In this document: positions 9,601-16,479 of the stretch, one piece after another
Layout of the letters: every line of letters starts with the position of its first letter
How positions within the stretch are numbered: position 1 is the first letter of the stretch
Source: Cryptosporangium sp044454545
GTDB taxonomy: Bacteria; Actinomycetota; Actinomycetes; Mycobacteriales; Cryptosporangiaceae
NCBI RefSeq assembly: GCF_044454545.1
Contig: NZ_JBITDV010000002.1
Span: 62,001-126,000, forward strand
Length of the DNA stretch: 64,000 bases
Direction: 5' to 3'
Notes under the pieces: model-generated
Told to the model about the DNA's origin: nothing
The model's input: only the letters and a program-made list of their open reading frames with translations
The model's database searches: none
Position numbers and translations under genes: made by a program

Positions 9601-9744
9601 GAGGGCGCGATGTCCGCCGGATTCCTCGGCATCCGCGCGCCGAGCCTCGTGGCCGCGCGGTTGTCCCGCCCTCGCCTCGGTAGCCTCGCCGAAGAATTCG
9701 TGGACTCCGCCATTCGCGGCCCCAGCAACAACCCACTGGCCTGA
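6679..9744 (+). CDS. Large LysM-domain membrane protein of the Tad locus
   Basis: 1021 aa; SD GGAGGAGG ends seven bases before the ATG. Three TM segments (about 15-38, 65-88, 110-130) are followed by two LysM-like modules (about 259-307 and 329-377; TYVVAPGDRLADISARFLGD and TYVIASGDRLSDVSERFLGD). A Pro/Ser/Ala linker (about 395-550) and a fourth TM (about 554-577) come next, then a Pro-rich cytoplasmic tail and a folded C-terminal region (about 700-1021). Actinobacterial Tad loci often end with a LysM protein carrying a C-terminal BTAD/SARP transcription-activator domain. I see no BTAD module here, so this copy seems to lack it. It may link cell wall and pilus expression; that role is inferred. 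Confidence 0.8.
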   Translation: MSSMSTTTRGRQVLRGLVALFVLLGTLGGVPILLVVLGGNPLPDHVPALAEAGHALMSPDDGTLFLRVLTVAGWIGWATFALSVLVEVPSSLLRRPTPRLPGLRTQQRAAAALIAAIALLVGTSTAASAAVAHAPATVAADVATTGAQTAAPAMQHGTAPWSSAVGRDELPAPASGAAPWSAAVARDQLPPPASGSAPMGQPAAGRDVGAGRDGGPGPAGGAVKPVGRPPLPVRAVSAPPAAGGGAPGYTVRPMASSGGTYVVAPGDRLADISARFLGDPDRYPELAAASGVSDPDEIRAGQRIVLPPGARDRGASPYAAGPVQGSSTSTYVIASGDRLSDVSERFLGDPDRYPELATGSGLQDPDEIRPGQHIVLPPDARDRGADDHAAGQVQTPESAPEAPPPSSPSPGPSSPEPSSPEPSSPGPSAPESSGSAPGTLTPGTPAPSAPAPSAAPGSAAPGIPAPAPSPGAPGSAAPSSAAPSSGAPSSGAPSAPAGSQTPRHSDRVPQPAPGGVPQQKESPDRTPEAAPTGASGGAQPAPDTTETRPASHETSLILPIGVPLAGAGLLAALLLARGRRQEAFVGRHRRHRGHGKANDPKPPRDGFVAAPPRQRSEPPPLPKRRSTLAGPAMTSGFPTDPAFRTDPGPDGGTRPAQGSTATPGSTAGPGSDRRPLVALDVDAPASPTPTADVGRRPDGAGLAGSPHPTSDSGSASGGPAVSAPAGNVRLDAALRALAVSLADRAADEMPDVLGAWLEPDGIKLILSRPCPNPPSPWSGTELNWILAADAELPEPAPMPAPLPMLVTVGTRDSAPLLLDLERLGVLTLTGDEFRAEDLLRYLGAELAGSPWSDDVEILVAGFDSEQTNHFAMIGDGRIEPVPTVADGIVRMRRRVSQALGVEKASAGRHAATEDDEEEEDEWAPTILLAADPDLEETIALGELDEELANTGRCGVGIVTAIRGDLGRWPLAVTAEGAMSAGFLGIRAPSLVAARLSRPRLGSLAEEFVDSAIRGPSNNPLA
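7903..7962 (+). repeat. 15-bp tandem repeat, four units, in the LysM protein linker
   Basis: Four units of AGTCCGGRGCCGAGT (7903, 7918, 7933, 7948), in frame, encoding SPGPS/SPEPS. It is part of the flexible linker between the LysM modules and the last TM helix. Confidence 0.85.
8101..8160 (+). repeat. 15-bp tandem repeat, four units, in the LysM protein linker
   Basis: Four in-frame units: TCGGCCGCGCCGAGT twice and then TCGGGGGCGCCGAGT/C twice, encoding an (S-A/G-A-P-S) linker. The third unit onward carries a G substitution shared by both copies, consistent with local duplication. Confidence 0.85.
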
Positions 9745-9930
9745 CCGTCACGTCGGCCTGCCCCGGCGCCTCTCACCAGGCCCGCTGCCCGGGCGCGCCC
9801 GAACTGTCCCGGCCGCTCTGACCGATCGACCGCGTCGAGAGCCGGTCCCCGGCGCGAGGTGGTCGCCGGATCCGGCACCAACGGCGCCGGCCCAGCGGAC
9901 AGCCCGGCCGTGGCGCAGGCTTCCCCGGTG

Positions 9931-10067
9931 GTGCGGGCGCTTCTGCGTGGTGCGGGCGCTTCTGCGGTGCGGGCGGTTCTGCGTGGTGCGGGCGCTTCTG
10001 CGGTGCGGGCGGTTCTGCGTGGTGCGGGCGCTTCTGCGGTGCGGGCGGTTCTGCGTGGTGCGGGCTT
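9931..10067. repeat. 36-bp intergenic tandem repeat, about 3.8 units
   Basis: Units begin at 9931, 9967, 10003 and 10039 (last one partial). Each is a 19+17 bp doublet of GTGCGGGCG[G/C]TTCTGCG. Units 2 and 3 are identical and unit 1 differs at one base. The stretch 9745-10166 holds no convincing gene. Open frames exist on both strands only because the 36-bp period is a multiple of three; none has a credible start or protein family. Confidence 0.85.
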
Positions 10068-10166
10068 CGTCGGGGTGCGGTGCCGCCTGGGATGGGGGCC
10101 GCCTGGGGCGCGGGCCGGGGCGGAGGGCGTCCGGAGGCGTGGATCGCCTCGGTGGCGCACCGGGCC

Positions 10167-10188
10167 TTGACCTGAAGTGAGCTTGAGC
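10167..10188 (+). promoter_or_regulatory. SoxR/MerR-family-like operator overlapping a -35 box
   Basis: TTGACC (10167-10172) overlaps an imperfect dyad CCTGAAGTGAGCTTGAGC (10171-10188). It matches the published enterobacterial SoxR box CCTCAAGTTAACTTGAGG at 14 of 18 positions and has the same placement over a -35 element. No soxR gene lies in the window. The dyad covers a GTG at 10177 that would otherwise be the longest start of the downstream gene, which argues for the ATG at 10204. Confidence 0.5.
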
Positions 10189-10203
10189 ATGCACGCTGTC
10201 TTC

Positions 10204-10608
10204 ATGCCGAACTCGAACGTCTTCACCGAAGCCGAACGCACCTACCTCACGAGCCAGCGGCTCGGCCGGCTCGCGACCGTCGATGCGCACGGTGTCCCGC
10301 AGAACAACCCGGTGGGCTTCGCGATCGACCCGGACACCGGCGCGATCGACATCGGCGGCTTCAACATGGGCGCCAGCCGCAAGTTCCGCAACGTCCGGCA
10401 CACGAACACCGCCGCCTTCGTCGTCGACGACATCGCGTCGGTCAATCCGTGGAAGGTGCGCGGCATCGAGGTCCGCGGTGACGCCGAGGCCATCGACGGC
10501 CTGCCGCCCCGCGGACACATGAGCGGCGAGATCATCCGCATCCACCCGCGCTGGATCCTGAGCTGGGGCGTAGACCCCGACCTCCCAGGCGGCTCCCGCC
10601 GCGTCTGA
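10204..10608 (+). CDS. PPOX-class (pyridoxamine-5'-phosphate-oxidase fold) flavin/F420-dependent enzyme
   Basis: 134 aa from ATG 10204. The segments FTEAERTYLTSQRLGRLATVDAHGVPQNNPVGFAID and ASRKFRNVRHTNTAAFVVDDI are typical of the split beta-barrel PPOX family that binds FMN or F420. Members reduce or oxidise small substrates in the cytosol; the substrate cannot be read from sequence. Longer starts at 10177 (GTG) and 10189 (ATG) overlap the operator-like dyad. No clear SD lies before 10204, so the transcript may have a very short leader. It stands alone between two repeat tracts. If the SoxR-like site is real, it is redox-induced. Confidence 0.82.
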   Translation: MPNSNVFTEAERTYLTSQRLGRLATVDAHGVPQNNPVGFAIDPDTGAIDIGGFNMGASRKFRNVRHTNTAAFVVDDIASVNPWKVRGIEVRGDAEAIDGLPPRGHMSGEIIRIHPRWILSWGVDPDLPGGSRRV

Positions 10609-10689
10609 TCCTCCGGCTCGCATCGCCCCGGCTTGTACCGCCCCAGCCGCTGCGCCTCGCCGATCCGCGCCACATCTCCCCACACTGCC

Positions 10690-11165
10690 CCAGCGGCCGC
10701 CCCGGGCCGCGCCGCCCCGGGCCGCGCCGGTCCGGGCCATCCCGCGCCGGGCGGCGCCGGTTCGCGCCGGTTCGCGCCGCTCCAGGCCGCGCCGCTCCAG
10801 GCCGCGCCGCTCCAGGCCGCGCTGCTCCGGACCGCGCCGCGCCACGTCAAGCGGTGCCATCCCGCGCCGGGCCACGCCATCCCGCTCCGGGTCGCGCCGG
10901 TTCGTGCCGCGCCAGTTCGCGTCGCTTCGGGCCGCGCCGCTCCGGACCGCGCTAGGCGGCGCCAGTCTGCGCTGGGCCGCGCGATTCCGTGCTGGGCCGC
11001 GCCATTCCGCGCCGAGCCGCGCCATTCGGGGCCGCGCCGCGCCGCGCCGCGCCGTGCTGGGCCGCGCTGCGCCGTGCTGATTCGCGCTGTGCCGCGCTGG
11101 GGCGGGCCGGGCCGGGCCGAGCCGGGCTGAACCGCTCCGGGCCGCGCCTTCCAGCGCCGGGGCGC
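10690..11165. repeat. Degenerate 15-bp-phased GC-rich repeat tract
   Basis: About 475 bases made of variants of a 15-bp unit related to GCCGCTCCAGGCCGC; three perfect copies lie at 10776-10820. The 15-base phase is kept over most of the tract, so several frames on both strands stay open and read as five-residue repeats (for example AAPLQ on +, LERRG and AAWSG on the complement). No SD, start or conserved family supports any of them. I read 10609-11311 as non-coding repeat DNA apart from the leader of the next gene. Confidence 0.7.
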
Positions 11166-11311
11166 GCCGCGCGGGCTCGGGGCCCGGCCGGACCGGAGCG
11201 CCGCGCCGATCGGGGCCCGGGGCGACCCGCCCGGGGCGCAACTCGCGTTTCGATCAGGGCATTGGGCATGCTGGGGGTGTTCGGGCGGACGTACAGGCAG
11301 GGGACAACGGC

Positions 11312-12292
11312 ATGGGGCTCGTCGTAGGCGTCGACGTCGGCGGAGCGCGCATCGCGGCCGGCCTGGTTGACGCCGACGGGCGGGTGCTGATCCGGCAGAC
11401 CGTCCCGACCCCGCCCCGCCCGGCTGACCTCGTTCCGTGCGTCCATGCGCTGGTCAGCGCGTTCCGCGGCGGCTACACGATCTCCGCGGTCGGGCTCGGC
11501 ATCGCCGGCTTCGTCGACCGCGACCGGTCGACGGTTCTGTTCTCCTCGCTCGCCGGCTGGGCGGACGAACCGCTCGGCGTCGAACTCGAGCGGCTGTTGA
11601 GCATCCCGGTCACGGTGGAGAACTCCGGCAGCGCCGCGGCCTGGGCCGAGTCGAAGTACGGCGCCGGGCTGGGCGAGCCGAACCTCGTGAGCTGCGTCGT
11701 CGGTACCGGGCTCGGCGGCGGGTTCGTGGTCGACGGGCATCCGTACCGGGGACGGTTCGGCATCGCAGCCGAGTACGGGCACATCCCGGTGGTGCCGGGG
11801 GGTCTGCTCTGCGGGTGCGGAAATCGCGGATGCTGGCAGATGTACGCGTCCGGGGCGGCGCTCGCGCGGGAGGCGCAGGAACTCGTGGCGTCCGGCGCCG
11901 CGGAGGCGAAACCGCTGCTCGCGAAGGCGAACGGCGAGGTCGGTGAGATCGGGTACCGGGTGGTGGCGGCGGTGGCCAGGGACGGCGATCCGGCCGCGCT
12001 CGCGATGGTCGAAAGACTCGGGCGTTGGCTCGGGGCCGGTATCGCGACCGTGGCGTCGGTGCTGGACCCCGGCTGCGTCGTGATCGGTGGCGGACTGCTG
12101 AACGCGCTGCTCGGAGTCGCGGCGACACCGGACGGCGACGGTGCGGACCTGTTGCTCGAACCGGCCCGCGACGAGTTCCGCCGCAGCCTGCCCGGCCGCG
12201 GCTACCGCCGCGAGGCCGACATCGCCCCCTCGGCTCTCGGCGCGGACGCCGGCCTGATCGGCGCCGCCGACCTCGCCCGCCACCGCCAGTAA
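11312..12292 (+). CDS. ROK-family glucokinase-like protein lacking the catalytic aspartate
   Basis: 326 aa, full ROK length. It aligns by eye along its length with actinobacterial glucokinases: GVDVGGARIAAG (residues 6-17), VVGTGLGGGFVVDG, EYGHIPVVPGGLLCGCGNRGCW with the His/Cys zinc-site residues, VIGGGLL and a C-terminal AGLIGAADLAR. Three functional positions differ. The family motif ENDANAAAW, whose Asp is the catalytic base, reads ENSGSAAAW (Ser105). The phosphate-loop DIGGTK reads DVGGAR (Ala12). GCWEQYASG reads GCWQMYASG (Gln176). The fold and zinc site appear intact, so it may bind sugar without phosphorylating it. Inactivity is inferred. Confidence 0.85.
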   Translation: MGLVVGVDVGGARIAAGLVDADGRVLIRQTVPTPPRPADLVPCVHALVSAFRGGYTISAVGLGIAGFVDRDRSTVLFSSLAGWADEPLGVELERLLSIPVTVENSGSAAAWAESKYGAGLGEPNLVSCVVGTGLGGGFVVDGHPYRGRFGIAAEYGHIPVVPGGLLCGCGNRGCWQMYASGAALAREAQELVASGAAEAKPLLAKANGEVGEIGYRVVAAVARDGDPAALAMVERLGRWLGAGIATVASVLDPGCVVIGGGLLNALLGVAATPDGDGADLLLEPARDEFRRSLPGRGYRREADIAPSALGADAGLIGAADLARHRQ

Positions 12293-12327
12293 CGGCTACC
12301 GCCCCGGCCCCGCCACGGCGGTAGCCG
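12293..12327 (+). terminator. Hairpin after the ROK gene
   Basis: Perfect 11-bp stem CGGCTACCGCC (12293-12303) / GGCGGTAGCCG (12317-12327) with a 13-base loop, immediately after the TAA. No T-run follows, as is common for high-GC actinobacterial terminators. Confidence 0.7.
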
Positions 12328-12401
12328 CGCCGGAGGCGGTGCGCAAAACCGGCAACGATTTCGTTTCAGGAACGCGTCCGGTAAGCCCGACCGAATCACT
12401 C

Positions 12402-12504
12402 GCCCCAACGGGTACGCCCGAACGGGGGCAACCCATCCACCGTGTGGCCCGTAGCCCGGGGGCACTTCGGCGTAGACCGCCCCTCTGAGCTGTTTCGGGG
12501 CGGT
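12402..12504 (+). promoter_or_regulatory. Possible structured 5' leader before the GGDEF/HD-GYP gene
   Basis: Two hairpins lie in the 216-base gap before ATG 12509. The first, 12402-12429, nests CGGG-TACG-CCCG inside GCCCC/GGGGC. The second, 12476-12504, is a perfect 8-bp stem ACCGCCCC/GGGGCGGT with a 13-base loop. The 3' arm of the second holds the only SD-like sequence (GGGGCGG) for that ATG, so folding would hide it. I could not match it to the c-di-GMP-I or ydaO consensus. Confidence 0.35.
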
Positions 12505-12508
12505 AAGC

Positions 12509-15148
12509 ATGCCCCCCTTTCTGCCATCGTGGATCCGTGTTCGGGTGCCCTCGCGGATCACGGTCCGTTCTCGACGGTCGCGCCACCCAATGCTGCCCAC
12601 CCGCCCACGCCCCCAGAAACCCGTCCCGGATCTTGCCCAGGATCCCGCCCGAGATCCCGTCCAGGATGCCCTCCGACATCCCGGACGACATCCCGCCCAG
12701 GATCCCGTCCAGGATCCCGGACGAGATCCCCGACGGGATCCCGCCCAGGATCCAGGACGAGATCCCGCCCGCAGTTCCACCCTCCAACCACCCCGGGAAC
12801 CCGTGACGTTCGCGCCCGGCTCCGGCGACAGACGTGCGGTCGATCACGGCGGCGCGACGCCCACCGCTGCCGACCCCATCGACCTCCGAGCCGATGACGT
12901 ACGCCCCACCGGCACCCACCCCGGCGTCCGGGCCGACGACTTCGGAGAACGCGCCGAAAACCAGCGCCGAACCGCGGCGTTCGTCGCGCACCGCCGCTCG
13001 GTCTGCCGCGACGAGCTCTGCCGGCTCTCGGCCGCCTGCGGCATCGGCTGGATCATCGTCTACCAGCTGCTCGCCTGGGCCGCCGGTGGTACCTGGGCCG
13101 CACCGCTGGTCACGGACGCGATCTACCTGCTGCCGATCGCCACGGCCGCGCTCTTCGGCGTCTGGGCCGCCCGCAGCACGACCGGGCGGATCGCGATCGT
13201 CTGGCGCTGGCTCGCGGCGTCCACGATCTGCTGGCTCGTCGGCGAGGTGATCTGGAGCGTCTGGGGCGTCTGGCTGGCCCACGACCGGATACGGGCGGCG
13301 GCCGAGACCGACGCGCACCTCCCGGCCGCCGAAGTCGCGTTCACCATGTCGTACGCGCTGCTCGTACCCGCGGCCTGGTTCGGGTTCGTCCACACGCGCA
13401 CGCTCTGGCGGGCCCGCGCGCTCGTCGACGCGGCGCTCGTCGGGCTGGCCGTCGGCGCGATCGGCTGGCGGCTCCTCGGCACGTCCGACCCGGTCGAGGC
13501 CGACATCATCGCCGACCTCGCCTACCCGGCGATCGGGCTGGCGTTCCTCGTCGCTCTGGTGGGCGCCGGGATGGCCCGGCACCGGGGCATCCCGTGCTCG
13601 GTCCTGCTCGCGATCGTCGGTTACGGATTCGGCGTCGTGGCCGATGCCGGTTACGCATTCGCGGACGCGAACAACTCGTTCTCCGACACCAGCCTGATCA
13701 ACGCCGGTTGGCAGGCCCAGGCCGTGTTCCTCACGCTCGGCGGACTGGCGGCCGTGCGCCACCCGGACGTCGAACCGCCGATCGAACGCTTCGAGCATGA
13801 CCGGGCGTTCGCCGCGGTGCTGGTCTCCGGGCTCTCGGTCGCGGTCCTCGTCGTGATCGACCAGGTCCGCAACCACAAAGTGGACTCCGTCTGGCTCGTG
13901 GTGACCGGCCTGGTGGTCGTCGGGCTGTTGGTCCGCCAGGCGCTGACCACCCGCGAGCAGACCCGGATGGCCCGCCGCCTCGACGAGGCGCTCCACGAGC
14001 AGCGCCGCACCGCGGTCACCGACGGCCTGACCGGCCTCTACAACCGGCCGTTCTTCCAGGCCCTCTTAGGAGTCGAGGCGCGGCGATCGGCCCACGACAG
14101 CGCCCGCGCCGGGCTGATCCTCGTCGATCTCGACTCGTTCGGGCGGATCAACGAGCACCACGGCCGTTCGGCCGGTGATTCCGTACTGGTGCAGGTCGCC
14201 GACCGGCTGCGGATCGCGGCGCGCCCCGGCGACGTCCTCGCCCGCTACGGCGGCGAGGAGTTCGCCTGCCTGCTTCCGCAGACCGACGAGGAGGCCGCGA
14301 TGGAGGTCGCCGAACGCTTCCGTCAAGCCCTCCGGCGGACGTCGATCGTCGTCGGAACCGGCGCGTCGGTCGACGTCACCGGCTCGTTCGGCGTCGCGAC
14401 GACCGGCGGCCCGCCGTCCGGTCCCGCGGAGCACAACGGCGGCGAGCCGGTCCTCGACATGGAACGCCTGGTCCGGGACGCCGACCGGGCGCTTACCGAC
14501 GCGAAGGGACGCGGTGGCGACCGGGTCGTGGTGGCCGGGCGCGCCGACCGCCGGACCGTCGCCGACGACGTCGACGTGCCGGCCGAGCTGGCCTGGCTGG
14601 CGGACCGGGTCGATCGGGTGCTCAGCGACCACGAGCACAGCACCGCGGTGGCGCGGTGGGCGCTGCTGGTCGGGAGCTATCTGGCGCTCGAGCACGTCGA
14701 GTTGCGGCAGGTCGTGGCGGCGGGGCGATTGCACGACATCGGGAAGTTCGGCGTCGGGGCGGCGATCCTGCGGAAGACGGATCCGCTGACCGAGGCCGAG
14801 TGGAGCGCGCTGCGGTGCCATCCGGAGGAGGGCGCCCGGCTGCTGCGGGGCGTCGGCGGGCACGCGGCGCTCGCGCCGTTGGTGGCGGCTCACCACGAGC
14901 GGTGGGACGGGCTCGGGTATCCGGAGGGGCTGAAGGGTGAGGCGATCCCGCTCGGCGCCCGGATCATCGCGGTCTGCGACAGCTGGGCCGCCATGCGCGT
15001 CGACCGTCCCTACGCCCCGGCCCTGGACGCCCGCGCCGCCCGCGAAGAGATCGAACGCGCCCGAGGCGCCCAGTTCGACCCCATCGTCGTGGACGCTTTC
15101 CTGGCCCTTCTCGACCAGGAGCTGATAGACGACCCCGCTCCTCTTTGA
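12509..15148 (+). CDS. Membrane-bound GGDEF + HD-GYP cyclic-di-GMP enzyme
   Basis: Up to 879 aa. About eight TM helices (about residues 175-490) precede a diguanylate cyclase domain with RYGGEEF (581-585) and an HD phosphohydrolase domain with LHDIGK (His742-Asp743) and HHERWDGLGYPEGL near 795, the HD-GYP type. The two domains make and break cyclic di-GMP; GGEEF and HD residues are all present, so both activities are possible. The start is uncertain: from ATG 12509 the N-terminus includes a 12-bp repeat encoding DPxQ/DPxR tetrapeptides, where third-position GC is poor for this frame. GTG 12803 would skip it. Cyclic di-GMP could touch pilus or development, but no link is visible. Confidence 0.85.
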   Translation: MPPFLPSWIRVRVPSRITVRSRRSRHPMLPTRPRPQKPVPDLAQDPARDPVQDALRHPGRHPAQDPVQDPGRDPRRDPAQDPGRDPARSSTLQPPREPVTFAPGSGDRRAVDHGGATPTAADPIDLRADDVRPTGTHPGVRADDFGERAENQRRTAAFVAHRRSVCRDELCRLSAACGIGWIIVYQLLAWAAGGTWAAPLVTDAIYLLPIATAALFGVWAARSTTGRIAIVWRWLAASTICWLVGEVIWSVWGVWLAHDRIRAAAETDAHLPAAEVAFTMSYALLVPAAWFGFVHTRTLWRARALVDAALVGLAVGAIGWRLLGTSDPVEADIIADLAYPAIGLAFLVALVGAGMARHRGIPCSVLLAIVGYGFGVVADAGYAFADANNSFSDTSLINAGWQAQAVFLTLGGLAAVRHPDVEPPIERFEHDRAFAAVLVSGLSVAVLVVIDQVRNHKVDSVWLVVTGLVVVGLLVRQALTTREQTRMARRLDEALHEQRRTAVTDGLTGLYNRPFFQALLGVEARRSAHDSARAGLILVDLDSFGRINEHHGRSAGDSVLVQVADRLRIAARPGDVLARYGGEEFACLLPQTDEEAAMEVAERFRQALRRTSIVVGTGASVDVTGSFGVATTGGPPSGPAEHNGGEPVLDMERLVRDADRALTDAKGRGGDRVVVAGRADRRTVADDVDVPAELAWLADRVDRVLSDHEHSTAVARWALLVGSYLALEHVELRQVVAAGRLHDIGKFGVGAAILRKTDPLTEAEWSALRCHPEEGARLLRGVGGHAALAPLVAAHHERWDGLGYPEGLKGEAIPLGARIIAVCDSWAAMRVDRPYAPALDARAAREEIERARGAQFDPIVVDAFLALLDQELIDDPAPL
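12629..12772. repeat. 12-bp tandem repeat, twelve units
   Basis: Twelve consecutive 12-base units of the type GATCCCGCCCAG/GATCCCGGACGA run from 12629 to 12772 without slippage. They open all frames they cross: DPAQ/DPGR in the frame of the GGDEF gene, RIPS/EIPD in another + frame, GILG/GISS on the complement. The high-GC third-position pattern belongs to the other frames, so coding by the GGDEF gene is doubtful. Confidence 0.85.
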
Positions 15149-15156
15149 GAGCGGGG
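15133..15156 (+). terminator. Hairpin at the end of the GGDEF/HD-GYP gene
   Basis: Perfect 8-bp stem CCCCGCTC (15133-15140) / GAGCGGGG (15149-15156) spanning the TGA stop, followed by GGCG rather than a T-run. It is probably the transcript end. Confidence 0.6.
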
Positions 15157-15372
15157 GGCGCAGGAGCCGAAGGCGGCGAACACCAGGAGGTTGCCGCCGA
15201 TCTGCTCGACCGTCACGGCCGGGCCGCCCAGAGACAGCAGCCCGACCACGGGGACGGCCTCCGCCGAGTGGCCCGAACCCCGCGGGGTCACGATCATCCA
15301 AAGCCACGGCGCCGTCCCCACCACGCCGGGGATCGTTCCACAGCACGGAAACGGGAATGGTTGACACGTCAT
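15157..15372 (-). pseudogene. Possible remnant of a small membrane protein gene
   Basis: Reading the complement from an ATG at 15372, codons from about 15340 to 15165 show the high third-position GC of real genes. They encode a hydrophobic stretch (APWLWMIVTPRG, later VVGLLSLGGPAVTVEQIGGNLLVFAAF). The frame then runs on into antisense of the GGDEF gene to 15010 with no conserved end. It may be the decayed tail of a DoxX-like or other membrane protein. I do not recognise a family, and it could be chance. Confidence 0.25.
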
Positions 15373-15411
15373 CTACATTGTGAAGAGCAGTCGAACTCAG
15401 GGAGGCTCCCC

Positions 15412-16398
15412 ATGCCCGCCGTCACCGTCGAGAATCCGCTGGCCCTGCCGCGGCTCGCACCGATCGACCCGACCGTCGACCGTCCGCGCGTCGTGACGAG
15501 CCTCACCACCGCGCCCCAGGGCTACGAGGGTGAGGGCTTCCCGGTTCGCCGCGCGTTCGCCGGCGTCGACCTGCGCGCGCTCGACCCGTTCATTCACATG
15601 GACCAGATGGGCGAGGTCGAGTACGGCGCCGGTGAGCCCAAGGGGACGCCGTGGCACCCGCACCGCGGGTTCGAGACCGTCACGTACATGATCGACGGCG
15701 AGATGGCTCACCAGGACTCCAACGGCGGCGGTGGCCTGATCACGAACGGCGACACGCAGTGGATGACCGCCGGTGGCGGGATCCTGCACATCGAGACGCC
15801 GCCGGAGCACCTCGTCGCGAGCGGTGGGCTGTTCCACGGCCTGCAGCTCTGGGTGAACCTGCCGAAGACGCTCAAGTTCGCGCAACCGCGTTACCAGGAC
15901 ATCCGGGGGAGCAAGGTCGCGCTCCTCAGCAGCCCGGACGGCGGCGCGCTGCTGCGGGTGATCGCCGGTGCGCTCGACGGGCACGAAGGCCCCGGGAGCA
16001 CGCACACGCCGATCACGATCGTGCACGCGACGCTCAGCCCCGGGGCCGAGGTCACGCTGCCCTGGCGGAGCGACTTCAACGCGCTCGCCTACGTCCTCGG
16101 CGGTGCCGGCACGGTCGGCACGAAGCAGCGCCCGATCCGGACCGGGCAGCTCGCGGTGCTGGAGGACGGCGACTCGATCACGGTCACCGCGAACCCGAAG
16201 CAGGAGCCGCGGACGCCGAACCTCGACGTGGTCCTGCTCGGCGGCCGGCCGATCCGCGAGCCGGTCGCGATGTCCGGACCGTTCGTGATGAACACCCGCG
16301 CCGAGGTCGTCCAGGCCTTTGACGACTTCCGCGCCGGCCGCCTCGGCAGCATCCCCGCTGCCCATGCCCACGTATCTGGCGAAACCCCCCAGAACTAG
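15412..16398 (+). CDS. Pirin-family cupin protein
   Basis: 328 aa from ATG 15412, with GGAGG ending six bases upstream. A double cupin: the N-terminal cupin carries WHPHRGFETVTYMIDGE, giving metal ligands His82, His84, His126 and Glu128 at the spacing of human pirin and E. coli YhaK. The C-terminal pirin domain (about 190-300) has HATLSPGAEVTLPW. Bacterial pirins are cytosolic iron or other metal proteins, some with quercetinase activity; the substrate here is unknown. TTGACA at 15361-15366 may be its -35 box. It converges on the antiporter gene across a shared terminator. Confidence 0.9.
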   Translation: MPAVTVENPLALPRLAPIDPTVDRPRVVTSLTTAPQGYEGEGFPVRRAFAGVDLRALDPFIHMDQMGEVEYGAGEPKGTPWHPHRGFETVTYMIDGEMAHQDSNGGGGLITNGDTQWMTAGGGILHIETPPEHLVASGGLFHGLQLWVNLPKTLKFAQPRYQDIRGSKVALLSSPDGGALLRVIAGALDGHEGPGSTHTPITIVHATLSPGAEVTLPWRSDFNALAYVLGGAGTVGTKQRPIRTGQLAVLEDGDSITVTANPKQEPRTPNLDVVLLGGRPIREPVAMSGPFVMNTRAEVVQAFDDFRAGRLGSIPAAHAHVSGETPQN

Positions 16399-16406
16399 CC
16401 CTACCC

Positions 16407-16442
16407 CAGGCCCCGGATCGCCCCGAAGCGATCCGGGGCCTG
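16407..16442. terminator. Bidirectional terminator between convergent genes
   Basis: A perfect 15-bp stem: CAGGCCCCGGATCGC (16407-16421), loop CCCGAA, and its complement 16428-16442. It lies between the pirin stop (16398) and the antiporter stop (16480), so it can serve both strands. Confidence 0.85.
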
Positions 16443-16479
16443 CTCGTCACTCCGCCCGCGACGGCCGCCGCGGGGCCGA

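Noticed and set aside
9931..10067. CRISPR-like array
   Set aside because: Units are directly contiguous without unique spacers, and no cas genes are present.
9748..11241. Long complement frame with repetitive Arg/Ala pentads
   Set aside because: It spans two tandem-repeat tracts and the antisense of the PPOX gene. Openness is explained by repeat periods divisible by three; no SD, start or family.
12402..12504. Known cyclic-di-GMP (GEMM-I) or ydaO riboswitch
   Set aside because: I could not place the conserved core residues of either class; kept only as an unclassified structured leader.
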